NCBI GenBank assembly: GCA_911728435.2
Contig: OU452216.1
Coordinates: 2,976,842 to 3,040,841, forward strand
Direction: 5' to 3'
DNA from: Apoderus coryli
Lineage: Eukaryota > Arthropoda > Insecta > Coleoptera > Attelabidae
Length of the DNA: 64,000 nucleotides
Below, in pieces: positions 1 to 10,944 of the stretch; positions within the stretch are counted from its first letter, which is position 1; each line of letters starts with the position of its first letter. The translations under genes and the position numbers were made by a program. The notes below the pieces were generated by a model. It was not told the origin of the DNA. It ran no database searches and worked only from the letters and a program-made list of their open reading frames with translations.

Positions 1-430
1 CGATGGGTTAATGAACTCCTTCGAATGTACCGAACCTGGATGATTAAGTATGTATGTGGCAGTGCTAAACGCTATGCCAGTTGCGGGTTCTGGTGCGATG
101 AATTCTCCTTCAGCCCCTTCTCTTGCCAGAGACTTAGCCATTTCATTCCCCTTTAAACCAGAAAAGGTCAGGGATGCAGACCAGAGTCAGGTTATTGTGT
201 CTCCCGATATTAGAGAGTCTGTTTTGACAATTCCACACTGTTCTTGATGTAGATCTTGATGAGCTTATGGCCTTTATAGCCGCTTGGCTATCAGAGAAAA
301 ATTTTATTGACTTTCGCGCACAGTGCTCGAGCTCCTGAGCACACAGATCAATGGCCAGAACTTCTGCCTGGAATACAGTAACGTGAGAACTCAGACATTG
401 TCTTGGGCCTGCTTCCGTAAACTCCGGCAC
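1..430 (-). pseudogene. RNase H domain remnant of a non-LTR retrotransposon
   Basis: On the minus strand, 430 to 143 reads as an RNase H fold: the AEVLAI segment carries the conserved Glu and FFSDSQAAIKAI carries the second acidic residue. The frame is then lost, and near 165-60 another frame continues with GNEMAKSLAREGA, the usual end of LINE RNase H domains. So one domain is spread over two frames, with a frameshift around 160-175. The I/R1/Jockey-type LINEs of insects carry such a domain after the reverse transcriptase. The rest of the element would lie outside the window or is lost. It is a dead fragment, and the exact clade is not determinable. Confidence 0.75.
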
Positions 431-449
431 CTGTTCCTGAGTTTTTTTC

Positions 450-502
450 TACAAGGTGTTAAAAAGTTTACAGTAAAATGTAACTTTTTGTTCACCCCTG
501 TA
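450..502. mobile_element. Tiny MITE-like hairpin with mariner-type ends
   Basis: The left end TACAAGGTGTTAAAAAGTTT and the reverse complement of the right end (TACAGGGGTGAACAAAAAGT) match over about 20 positions, so almost the whole 53 bp folds into one hairpin. The ends begin with TA and a GGTGTT-like run, as in many Tc1/mariner-mobilised MITEs with TA target duplications. It is too short to encode anything. Confidence 0.5.
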
Positions 503-688
503 TAACAACAAGTCCGTTCGAAATTTTTGAAGTGCCGATATGAAAAAATGATGAGCATAAAACGGCCTAGGTGGGCCAAAAGAAATCACCCTATTGGAAG
601 ATACTCTCATTTTTGCAAATGGCCGCCAATGTCAAATCTGTTTTGACATTTGTGGACTAGACAGATGCAGAATACAAGTGAACAAGCC

Positions 689-1626
689 ATGGAGCGATAC
701 ACTCCCCAAGAACGCGGAATAATCGTGTCTATTTTTTTGCGTAACAATTCGTCTGTGGTGTTGGCGCAGTGCGAATTCCGTTGCCGATTTCCCGGCCGTC
801 CGACACCGACTGCGCCATTTGGCCACCAACCTTGAAGAGTATAGGATCACACGAGACCTTGCCAAGAGTGGCCGGCCCCGGAGTGCCCGTTCTGCCGAGA
901 ATATCGCCGAGGATGTCGAGCTGTCGCCGGAAACATCTACCAGGCGCCGTGCCACGCAATTAGCCATCAGCCGGACGTCCTTAAGGCGAATTTGGGTCAA
1001 AGACCTGCGTATGTTGCCGTACAAAGTCCAGTCCGTGCATCAGCTTCTGCCTGCCGACCGTCAAACGCGCGTAACCTACGCCCAAGCCATCCTGAATCTC
1101 GAGGAAGAAGTGGACGATTTTTCGACCAAAATCATAATGAGCGATGAGGTTCATTTCCACCTCAGCGGGTACGAGAACAAGCAAAAAAATCGCTTCTGGG
1201 GCACCGAAAATCCACGAGGAGCCATTACACCCGCTCAAAGTGACTGCATGACGCGCTGTTCACGCATCCCGCAATTTTTTTCGAGAATGCCGCTGGCTAA
1301 ACGACAACGGTGGACGGTGTGCGCCATAGAGTCATGTTGACCGAGTTTTTTCTGCCGCAATTGGACGAATTAGGACTGAGGGACATGTGGTTCCAACAGG
1401 ACGGAGCAACGGCACACACTGCGCGAGCCACAACCGATATTCTAAAGGCAGCGTTCCCGGGTCGCCTCATCTCTCGTTTTGGCGATTTGCACTGGCCCGC
1501 CAGATCGCCCGATTTAAGCGTTCCAGACTTTTTTTTTTGTGGGGTTTTTTGAAGTCCCGTGTTTACGTGAACAAGCCCGAGACTCTGGAAGCCCTCAAGG
1601 ACAACATTCGACACGAGTGCGAGTGA
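689..1626 (+). pseudogene. Dead mariner transposase, rosa-like (DD41D spacing)
   Basis: The start is MERYTPQERGIIV, the usual N-terminal helix of insect mariners. The helix-turn-helix region and catalytic core follow: MSDEVHF (first Asp), FQQDGATAHTA (second Asp) and SPDLSVPDFF (third Asp). I count 41 residues between the second and third Asp, which fits the DD41D (rosa) branch of mariner rather than classical DD34D. The protein is broken into frames 689-835, 819-1340, 1310-1552 and 1387-1626, so it has several frameshifts and probably a short deletion near 1250-1310. The reading ends at TGA 1624-1626. Terminal inverted repeats are not convincing; the element probably spans about 590-1760. 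Confidence 0.8.
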
Positions 1627-2639
1627 TGAAAAATTCCGTTAAACGAGCCCGTTTGGCAATCAATTGTGACGGCGCCCATTTGGCCGATAAAATCTTCTCA
1701 ACTTGACCAATAAAATTGTAAAGGTTCAAATAAACATAATCAAAAAACAGAATCGAGGTTTTTCATTTAGAAAAAAAGAAGAGAGCCAAACAACATCGGA
1801 TGACTTCTTTTGGCCTACCTTGGGATCCTGTGTGAAACGGCTGTTGGGCTATTAAAAAATATTTAGGCCAGGAATTAAAATTGTATAAATTCCAATAGCA
1901 ATTGGATCCCTTGGAGTATATAATCATGACCTCTTCGCGGTTCCAGCAATGTGGTCTCTCAGACATACTTATGTACTTATTATATCAATTTTTGTAAATA
2001 GACCAAAACAACAAAACAAGCCTCAACTACAACTGCATCTCAAGCTTTGCCTACACCCACTGTTAAGCAACAGGTGAGGGCGTTAATCTTGTTGTGTTTG
2101 CAAAAAAAAATATGTTTGCTTCTCCCTGTATCATATTGTTGAAGATGATATTGTTATAATAAGGCATGTCAAACCGTTTGGATAAATCAATAGTCAGTTT
2201 TGGGCATGGAGTTTATTAGATTATATTATAACAATTTAACCACCAAAGGCCATGCATATTGGTTGTCGGAAAACTGCCTTACTGGTGAGAGCAGATTCTA
2301 TTACTTTTAGAGCACAGTTTTTGTTCTACAGCAATGTTTCGCGATTTTTAATCGCTTCTTCTTTTCCCCCCTTTACCAGTCATTATAACATTTACATGAC
2401 AAATAAACTGTTGCGCTCGAGGCACGAATAGTTCTCCATATTTAAGTGTAAAAGTAATAATTTTATGACTTTTTTGTCATTTATCTAAATTTAATAAATT
2501 TTTGTTTTGTTTTAGACATCAGCTATTTTTTTTTAAGTATCGGGTTTTGTTCATTTTTTTTTCTCTTTGGAGGCACTATTTATACGTACATATTTTATAT
2601 TTCAGATCTTCTAGACCAAGTTCTTGTACGCAAAATAAT
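1627..2639. other. AT-rich spacer without recognisable gene
   Basis: The first part (1627-1760) is probably the 3' non-coding end of the mariner. The rest is AT-rich with homopolymer runs. I see no splice-bounded open frame, RNA gene or repeat structure that can be supported here. Confidence 0.6.
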
Positions 2640-5520
2640 AGATTTTTTTTAGTTTTATTATAAAATTTATTTTGCCCCCTTTTCTACTATTTACGAACCC
2701 CTATATAAACAAAATTGCTGCATGTTGTAGGTTATCTTATATCAAAGCTATATATATATATAACTAGCCAATTTTTCTGTTATATTTGGAAAAATATTTT
2801 TTTTTTTTTTCGTTTTTGACCCTTTTTCGAACGCCTGTGTGAACCAGTTCATTTATGTAACAATTTTTAGGTTATATTCTATCACAACTACGAAAAATTA
2901 TTCCGTATTCCGAATAAGTTTAGGAAGTATATAATATGTTTTATTTAGTTTTTTATTTTATGTTCTTTGACCAGTCTTGTATATAGTTTATTTTTTTTTT
3001 TAATTTTCTTGATTTTTGGTCATAGGTAGAACTTGTCAAATTTAATTTGTTTAATTTATTAACGTCTCGACCACAGCTTGGTCTTTCTCAAAATACTCTG
3101 GTATACGTGAATAATCAAATAGCATCATGGCACAAACCATCCTTAAAGTCACAGTCTCACACAAAATTACAACAATTTTGTATTCGTCATATTTTTAAAA
3201 ACAACTCCTATTTACTAAAAAATAATATAATTACCTTTTTACCCCATTTTACACTTTTTTCAAATGTCAATGGGGTCTAATTGTTTAGGTTAAATTTTTT
3301 AGGTTATGTTTAATTAAACGCACAAAAAATTATTCAATATTTCGGATAAGTTTAAGAACTATGGTTTTTCAAATTTTTGAACCCTCTTTTAAACCCCTTG
3401 CCTACGCTCCATGCTAATCACCACCTATAAATATCCTGTAGTATTTTCGTACCAAATGTGGTTAAAATCCGTTAAGTGGTTTTTGAGTTATCACGGATAC
3501 AAATTTTTTCTGACCCTTTTATAGAATTTTCACGGACGCCTATGGTACATTAATTTTTGTCGTGTATTTTTAACACCAATTCAACTAGTTAAATATAAAA
3601 TTTTTTACATTTTAATTATTTTTTGATTTTCCCCTTTTTCTACTATTTACGAACGCCTATGTAAATGAAAATTTTATGCTGCATTTTTTAGGTTATCTTA
3701 TATCAAAGCTATATATAATTAGCCAATTTTTCCGGTATATTTGGGAAACATTTTTTTTCGTTTTTGACCCTTTTTTTAAGACTATTTTCGAACGCCTGTG
3801 TGAACCAATTCCTTTATGTAACATTTTTTAGGTTATATTCTATCACAACTATGAAAAATTATTCAATATTTCGGATACGTTTAACAACTATGATTTTTTA
3901 AAGTTTTGAACCCTCTTTTAAACCCCTGGCCTACGCTCAATCTTAATCACCACCTATAAATATCCTGTAGTATTTTTGTACCAAATGTGGTTAAAATCCG
4001 TTAAGTGGTTTTTGAGTTATCACGGATACAAATTTTTTCTGACCCTTTTATAGAATTTTCACGGACGCCTATGCTACATTAATTTTTGTCGTGTATTTTT
4101 AACACCAATTCAACTAGTTAAATATAAAAAATTTTACCTTTAATTTTTGTTTTTATTTTACCCCTTTTTCTACTATTTACGAACGCCTATGTAAATAAAA
4201 ATTTTATGCTGCATTTTTTAGGTTATCTTATATCAAAGCTATATATAATTAGCCAATTTTTCCGGTATATTTGGGAAACATTTTTTTTCGTTTTTGACCC
4301 TTTTTTTAAGACTATTTTCGAACGCCTGTGTGAACCAATTCCTTTATGTAACATTTTTTAGGTTATATTCTATCACAACTATGAAAAATTATTCAATATT
4401 TCGGATACGTTTAACAACTATGATTTTTTAAAGTTTTGAACCCTCTTTTAAACCCCTGGCCTACGCTCAATCTTAATCACCACCTATAAATATCCTGTAG
4501 TATTTTTGTACCAAATGTGGTTAAAATCCGTTAAGTGGTTTTTGAGTTATCACGGATACAAATTTTTTCTGACCCTTTTATAGAATTTTCACGGACGCCT
4601 ATGCTACATTAATTTTTGTCGTGTATTTTTAACACCAATTCAACTAGTTAAATATAAAATTTTTTACATTTTAATTATTTTTTGATTTACCCCTTTTTCT
4701 ACTATTTACGAACGCCTATGTAAATGAAAATTTTATGCTGCATTTTTTAGGTTATCTTATATCAAAGCTATATATAATTAGCCAATTTTTCCGGTATATT
4801 TGGGAAACATTTTTTTTCGTTTTTGACCCTTTTTTTAAGACTATTTTCGAACGCCTGTGTGAACCAATTCCTTTATGTAACATTTTTTAGGTTATATTCT
4901 ATCACAACTATGAAAAATTATTCAATATTTCGGATACGTTTAACAACTATGATTTTTTAAAGTTTTGAACCCTCTTTTAAACCCCTGGCCTACGCTCAAT
5001 CTTAATCACCACCTATAAATATCCTGTAGTATTTTTGTACCAAATGTGGTTAAAATCCGTTAAGTGGTTTTTGAGTTATCACGGATAAAAAATTTTTCTG
5101 ACCCTTTTATAGAATTTTCACGGACGCCTATGCTACATTAATTTTTGTCGTGTATTTTTAACACCAATTCAACTAGTTAAATATAAAAAATTTTACCTTT
5201 AATTTTTGTTTTTATTTTACCCCTTTTTCTACTATTTACGAACGCCTATGTAAATAAAAATTTTATGCTGCATTTTTTAGGTTATCTTATATCAAAGCTA
5301 TATATAATTAGCCAATTTTTCTGGTATATTTGAGAAATATTTTTTTTTCGTTTTTGACCCTTTTTTAGAGTATTTTCGAACGCCTGTGTGAACCAATTCT
5401 TTTCTGTAACATTTTTTTAGGTTATATTCTGTCACAACTATGAAAAATTATTCCAATTTCGAATAAGTTTAGGAAATATATATTTTTTATGTTTTGACCT
5501 CTTTTCCACTATTTACGAAC
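2640..5520. repeat. Tandem array of ~530-bp AT-rich units
   Basis: The marker GAACCCTCTTTTAAAC recurs at 3379, 3908, 4438 and 4967, a period of 529-530 bp. Units 3379-5400 are nearly identical, and 2640-3378 and the 3' edge are diverged versions. Within a unit, a block beginning GAACGCCTATGT or GAACGCCTGTGT and leading to TTTTTTAGGTTAT recurs, with a weaker third GGACGCCTATG block, so the unit itself looks built from about three old 175-bp subunits. A stretch ACCAAATGTGGTTAAAATCC plus TTTTTGAGTTATCACGGATAC resembles the 3' tails of insect LINE/SINE elements. Non-coding. Confidence 0.85.
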
Positions 5521-6863
5521 GCCTATGAAAGTAAGATATTTATGACACATTTTATGGGTTACATTCTATTAAAGCTATAAATAATTAGTTAATAAATTTT
5601 GTCATCTTGTCCAATTTGTAGACATTAAAACCACACTGGTGGAATCTTACCAGCTCTTCAAAATATTACAACTTACAATTAAACATGAAGAAAAAAGAAA
5701 AGTACAAAGAAACACAAGTTAAAATAATGCACAAATGTTAATGTTTTAAACCCAATTTATTTTCATTTGCTTAATTTTTAAAAAACCACTTTCCATAGAA
5801 TGACATTATATAAACGTTTAAATTGAAAATCAATGTGAAAAAACCCTACATTAAGTTCATATGAAGTTTAACCCCCTCATCTAACCGCATTATATAAGGT
5901 TCCTTAGCCACTGATGATGGACGTTGTAATCCGAAACATGTCTGGCAAATTATAACGGTTTCAACGTGTATATAAAGATTTTTTGTGGAGTAGACGTCTT
6001 TTATTCAAACAATAATTAGTTAATATTTCTGCTTTGTTTAAGAAGTACGTTTTTTTTAAATATTTTTTACCCCATTTTACACTATTCTCGAACGCCAATG
6101 TGGTCTAATATTTTATGTTCAATAATTTAGGTTATATTCAATTAAAATAATAATAAATAAAAAAATTATGCAGTATTTCGGATAAGTTTAAGAACTATGA
6201 ATTTTTTTTAATTTTTGAACCCTCTTTTAAACCCCTTGCCTACGCTCAATGTTTCCCAAAATCTAATCAGCTCCTTGCCATGTCCAATAGTATTTTTGTA
6301 CCAAATTTGGTTAAAATTTGTTAAGCGGTTTTTGCGTTTTCGAGGATACAGACAGACATTTTTTTAAAACTACTTATTTATGTATAAAATGACAAAAAAA
6401 AAGTATTTCCGGTGAAATTAAAAAAAAAAAAAATCATGGAACTAATAGTCTCCATATATACTCGTACATAATATATTACATATTTGATATGGAGAGCTAA
6501 AAAATGACTTGTAAAGGAGACAAAACAGGAAAATAAAATATGACTGGTATTTGATGGTTTAGTTTTTATTATAAAAAAAAAAACAAAAAAATTGTGCGGC
6601 AGCATTTTTGTCAGATTGAGTATAAAATATTGTAGTGCATGGTTTTTTTTATGTTATTGTCTTCGTTCGTGCCAAACTGACAATGCAAAGCACTGTTCCG
6701 GGTTAAATTTACTTTGCGCAGGTCTAAATACTAGTGTAATGATTTCGATTTGGTAAATACATAATAATATGTTGCATGTTCACGATTTTTGTTTGGAGTT
6801 TGTTTGTACTCTTTGTTACTAATAAGTGTCGTTATTATTATTATTATTTGTTTTTTATTTTAG
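5521..6863. other. AT-rich intergenic or intronic DNA with repeat remnants
   Basis: There is no gene here. Around 6100-6360 is one more diverged piece of the 530-bp repeat, ending in the insect LINE-tail-like stretch with GAGGATACAGACAGACA. Around 5915-5945, CACTGATGATGG followed by CGAAACATGT is a motif shared with the palindromic MITE at 31629-31846. The small open frames here are low-complexity A/T runs and not credible. Confidence 0.6.
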
Positions 6864-6955
6864 GATGACAATGAAGGTCCTGTGACGAAAAGTATACGGT
6901 TGACAGCGTCTCTAATACTGCGTAATCTTGTTATTTACAGTAGTTATAGTAAAAG
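6864..6955 (+). CDS. Penultimate exon of an upstream host gene (family uncertain)
   Basis: The exon is bounded by a pyrimidine tract with TTTTAG before 6864 and a strong donor GTATGT after 6955. It reads DDNEGPVTKSIRLTASLILR and then NLVIYSSYSK, starting in phase 0 and leaving AG to be completed by the exon at 10830. The joined product of the two exons is a helical, ARM-repeat-like C-terminus that ends 37 residues after the junction. The pattern vaguely recalls the C-terminal helical region of SWI/SNF ARID-type subunits (BAF250 or ARID2/BAP170), but I cannot confirm that. Earlier exons are not in the window. This exon lies outside the duplicated block, so it exists once. Confidence 0.65.
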
Positions 6956-7204
6956 GTATGTAACAATAAATGTTTTTCGCTCTTATGTTGAGAGAATAAT
7001 AATTGCAGCTAAATATTCCAGAACTTACACACTTTTTTACGTGGAAATAACTCGGGAAGTTTTGAAACTTTGTAGGTTTCGCCGTGCATATCTAAAATGC
7101 ACAATTTGCCTAAAATATAAAATTTATACAATACATTTTCGACCTGAGGTAAACCCAGCTTTACCATAAAACTGTAATTTGGTTTGAAGCAGGCTTTATG
7201 GTAT

Positions 7205-9285
7205 ATATTTATATTTAACAATCATCCATAATTATCATATCCGTATATATCCAATATACAACCACCTGACGGCCGGCCGTCACCCTTCATATAAGCATAG
7301 TTGCCAGTGTTTTATTGGACTATTATTTTTGTATATATATTGCCAAATATAATATGGTCTATTCAAATATCATAATACCAACCGCTTAGCACTTCCGGTA
7401 TATATCCAATATACAACCACCTGACGGCCGGCCGTCGCCCTTCATATAAGCATAGTTGCCAGTGTTTTATTGCAATATTATTTTGGTATATACATTGCCA
7501 AATATGGTCTATTCAAATATCATAATATCAACCGCTTAGCACTTCCGGTATATATCCAATATACAACCACCTGACGGCCGGCCGTCGGCCTTCATATAAG
7601 CATAGTTGCCAGTGTTTTATTGCACTATTATTTTGGTATATATATTGCCAAATATGGTCTATTCAAATATCATAATACCAACCGCTTAGCACTTCCGGTT
7701 ATACCGGAAGTTGATAGTCATTTTGTTACTTTAAATGGAACACCCTATATATTATGGCATTTTTGAATTCCACATAAGATTCTAGACATGTTTCATGTGT
7801 CATGTGCTATACTTAAATCTAGCCGTTCTTGACGTATATCAAGATTTATGTCATAACTGACATTTTATGGCTCAATAAGAATCACATTTTTTTCTTATAA
7901 AGAAGCCTTTAGTAGTCACTTTGCAGGCGTTTTCTTATTAAATAAGGTCTTCTTTTTCCGATACGTATGACATTTTCTGATTTATTCATACAGGGTGTTC
8001 AAAAAATTATACTGAAAACGATGTTATAATAAAAACAGTAGAAAGTCAGTTTTTTCAAATAGAACAGGTATATTTTATAATTTTATCTTACGTATCATTA
8101 CAAATTAAAGAAACTTTCTAATAGGTTACTGATTTCGAAAATGCATAGTTTTCGAAATATCGGCAATGTAACATTTTGTAGCATTTTCACTATTCTCGTA
8201 TATTACTTTGACTAATTAATTTAGTGTGCCATTTGTAGTTATAGGATTTTGTAATACTCGATTTGTATAGCTCCGAACTTGTTTTAGTTAATTTCTTAAA
8301 ATTGTTCGTAGTTTTTCTCTGCTTTTTGTTAACACATGTGAGTATTTCTCGTTAAACAGTCTACAGGTTGTATCCTATTAAATTGTGACATTCTCTGTGG
8401 ATAAATAATAAATTTAGCATTTGATAAGTATTTGCCATTTTTATAATAATTATTGTGCAATTACCTTTCAAAACGACTGATTAATTACGACTATTTGATT
8501 AACAACAATTAACTTGTGATGTTTGATTTGACGTTTATAGGCCTGCCGAAAAATATTATTATTTTTATGGCATGTTACATTCCCGATGCATTTTCGAAAT
8601 CAGTAACCTATTAAAAAGTTTCTTTAATTTTTAATGATACGTAAGATAAAATTATAAAAATATATCTGTTCCATTTGAAACATCGTGTTCAATATAATTT
8701 TTTGACCACCCTGTATGAATAAATCAGAAAATGTCGTATGTATCGGAAAAAGGAGACCTTATTTAATAACAAAACGCTTGCAAAATGATTATTAAAGACT
8801 TCTTTATAAGAAAAAAATGTGATTATTATTGAGCCCTAAAATGTCAGTGTTGACATAAATCTTGATATACGTCAAAAACGGCTCGATTTAGCTATAGGAT
8901 ATGATACATGAAACATGTCTAGAATCTTATGTGTAATTTAAAATAACAAAGTGACTATCAATTTCCGGTATAACCGGAAGCGCTAAGCTGTCGGTATTTG
9001 AATAGACCATATTCGGCGATACATATACCAAAATTTTCCAAATTCAATTCCAAGTAGTCTCCGAAATACTTTAATGGGCCGTCACCATAGGACACCCTGT
9101 ATATGAAGCGTGCTTCATTTGCTGATTTTTAAACGGCAAGATTCGTATGCTATGCCTAGTACAATAAAACACTGGGAACTATGCTTATATGAAGGGCGAC
9201 AGCCGGCCGTCAGGTGGTTGTATCTCGTTGTATATTGGATATATACTTATATGTACATTATGGATGATTGTTAAATATAAATAAA
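7205..9285. repeat. Giant foldback palindrome (~2.1 kb) in an intron
   Basis: Left arm from 7205 and right arm ending near 9285 are inverted copies. The ends share a 25-base stretch including AACAATCATCCATAA. Nested landmarks pair at CTTCCGGTTATACCGGAAG (7693 side) with 8965-8983, and at ACAGGGTGTTCAAAAAATTATA (7991 side) with the complement near 8695-8715. The unpaired centre is roughly 8190-8560. The left arm has three tandem ~150-bp modules with GACGGCCGGCCGTC at 7268, 7423 and 7573; the right arm has one (9198) and an insertion at about 9038-9165. No coding capacity. It could be a foldback DNA transposon or several nested MITEs. Confidence 0.75.
7244..7700 (+). repeat. Three tandem ~150-bp modules with a 14-bp palindrome core
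   Basis: Each module runs from CGGTATATATCCAATATACA through the perfect palindrome GACGGCCGGCCGTC and TTCATATAAGCATAGTTGCC to CCGCTTAGCACTTC. Spacing is 155 then 150 bp. The same core, with one change (GACGGCCGGCTGTC), is the heart of the 355-bp satellite units downstream and of single copies at 10731 and 37264. Confidence 0.85.
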
Positions 9286-10487
9286 AGGTTTTTCAATAGG
9301 GATGATATGATTTTGAAGCGACGTTGCGGCTATTTGTAATATGATCTGTCATTTGTTTGTCATTGTATTCAGTAGTGTTTACAATTTTATCATGTAGAGA
9401 TATACGCAAGAACAACGTTTACAAATTATTCAGTTTTATTATCAAAATAATCGTTTTCCAATTGCAACTTTACGTGCGCTTTTTCCATTTTATGGTCGTA
9501 ATAATCGTCCAAGTGTGCTCGCTATTCGTCGAATTGTTGAAAATTTTGAGCGTACATTTTCTTTACATAATTGTTGCTGAATACCGCAATTTGTCGATTC
9601 CAAGACGTTCTCAACAATTGGGACTGTCTCAAAGCACAACCTGGCGGATTTTGAGAAAGGATTTGGGTTTGCATCCATATAAAATTGTTCTCACTCAAGA
9701 ACTGAAGCCATTGGACCACCATAAACGTCGTTAATTTGCTGATTTTGCCTTGGAACAACTTGAAAACGATAACGATTTTTTTAAAAAAATCATCTTCTCC
9801 GATGAGGCACACTTTCATCTGAATGGTGCGGTAAATAAACAAAACTGTCGATTCTGGTGCGAAGAAAATCCACAAATTATTCATGAATAACCATTACATT
9901 CACCTAAATTGATGTGGTTTTTGGTCTGGTGGAATCATCGGTCCGTACTTCTTTCGAAATGATGCTGGTAACACCGTTACTGTAAATGGAGAGCGGTATA
10001 GATCGATGATAATCAACTTTTTATGGCCGATTTTGGAAGAAGTTGATCTTGACAACATTTGGTTCCAGCAAAACGGGGCTACGTGCCACACAGCACATGC
10101 AGCAATTGAATTATTGCGAGAAAAGTTCGGAGATTCGATTATTTCAAAAAATTGTGATATTGAATGGCCTCCAAGAATGATTTAACACAATTAGACTATT
10201 TCTTGTGAGGTTATTTGAAGTCATTGGTCTTTCGAAATAAACCAGACTCCCTTCAAGTTTTACAAGTCATGCCATACAACTTGATTTAGTGGAAAAAGTG
10301 CTCGAAAATTGGGTTCATCGAATTCGTTCCTGCAGAAGAAGTCGTGGAGGCCATTTGAATGACGTTTTATTTAGAACTTAATTGTATCGATTGTACTTCA
10401 CATTCAATAAAAAACTTTTGAATTTCCTTAACAATAAGTGTGTGTTTTTTAGAAGAAATCATATCACTCTTATTGGAAAACCCCTTA
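9283..10487 (+). mobile_element. Second mariner element with terminal inverted repeats
   Basis: The left end (9283-9314, core TTTTTCAATAGGGATGATAT) and the reverse complement of the right end (10454-10487, TTTTCCAATAAGAGTGATAT) are imperfect inverted repeats about 1.2 kb apart, the usual length of a mariner. The transposase inside is dead (next entry). It is inserted next to the 2-kb palindrome, in the intron of the upstream host gene. The 3' part from 9990 onward is included in the tandem duplication. Confidence 0.75.
9392..10381 (+). pseudogene. Dead mariner transposase of the second element
   Basis: The start codon at 9392 is followed at once by a stop (TAG) and then RYTQEQRLQIIQFYYQNN, the mariner N-terminus. 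Further pieces in shifting frames are GLSQSTTWRILRKDLGLHPY, FSDEAHFHLNGAVNKQ (first catalytic Asp kept), WFQQNGATCHTAHAA (second catalytic Asp replaced by Asn) and a final CRRSRGGHLNDVLFRT before TAA. Several frameshifts and stops plus loss of a catalytic residue make it non-functional. It is related to the 689-1626 copy and to rosa-type mariners. Confidence 0.8.
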
Positions 10488-10540
10488 TATACCATAAACC
10501 AGATTACAGTTTTATGATAAAGATGGGTTTACCTCAGGTC

Positions 10541-10612
10541 GAATTTTCCAAATTTAATTCAAAGTAGTCTCCGAAATATCTTAATGGGCCGTCGCCATAG
10601 GACACCCTGTAG
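10541..10612 (-). mobile_element. Mariner-type terminal sequence
   Basis: Read on the minus strand, it starts ACAGGGTGTCCTATGGCGAC and goes on into GGCCCATTAAGATATTTCGG. ACAGGGTGTCC is the common outer end of insect Tc1/mariner elements. A direct copy lies at about 9040-9103 inside the right arm of the palindrome. The adjoining 10490-10545 is an inverted copy of 7136-7190 (TTCGACCTGAGGTAAACCC), so these ends bracket the palindrome and the mariner. Confidence 0.5.
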
Positions 10613-10730
10613 ATGCAGCACAAGTTTAAGGGAAAGTAAGAGTATACGACAACGCTTGGCGAGTGTGTTTTGTATATTGTATATTATAATGATTATGCCA
10701 CTCCGGCATATACCCAATATACAACCACCT

Positions 10731-10744
10731 GACGGCCGGCTGTC
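10731..10744. repeat. Single dispersed copy of the GACGGCCGGCTGTC module
   Basis: Flanks match the tandem modules at 7244-7700: CCAATATACAACCACCT before it and CGCCCTTCATATAAACATAG after it. It sits about 90 bp before the last exon of the upstream host gene, within the intron. Confidence 0.7.
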
Positions 10745-10829
10745 GCCCTTCATATAAACATAGTTGCCATTGTTTAATTGCACTAGGCCGTCAGTTTATT
10801 ATCATAGCATAATATTTTGTAATTTCCAG

Positions 10830-10944
10830 GTACTTAAAATCCTACGAGTCGCATCTGGCAAACATAGCCCTTAGCAACGTAGAATCTTCTAGAACAATAG
10901 CACAAATCCTTTATGACATAAACGATGGTTCAACACATAGGTGA
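10830..10944 (+). CDS. Last exon of the upstream host gene
   Basis: The acceptor is TTTTGTAATTTCCAG before 10830. The first base completes the Arg codon begun at 6954. The exon reads YLKSYESHLANIALSNVESS and then RTIAQILYDINDGSTHR, and stops at TGA 10942-10944. AATAAA follows at 10952, and a 3' UTR is likely after it. The phase agreement with 6864-6955 and conserved-looking helical sequence make this a real terminal exon. The intron (3.9 kb) holds the palindrome and the second mariner. The family is not firmly recognised; a remote resemblance to the C-terminus of BAF250/ARID-type SWI/SNF subunits is only a guess. Confidence 0.7.

Noticed and set aside
3047..3280. 77-codon plus-strand frame
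   Set aside because: Lies in a diverged part of the 530-bp repeat and is not kept in the other units.
6378..6605. 75-codon minus-strand frame rich in Phe
   Set aside because: Made of A-runs and T-runs; no support.
6882..7169. 95-codon frame extending past the exon at 6864-6955
   Set aside because: The strong donor GTATGT at 6956 and the in-phase last exon at 10830 explain the conserved part; the rest is intron.
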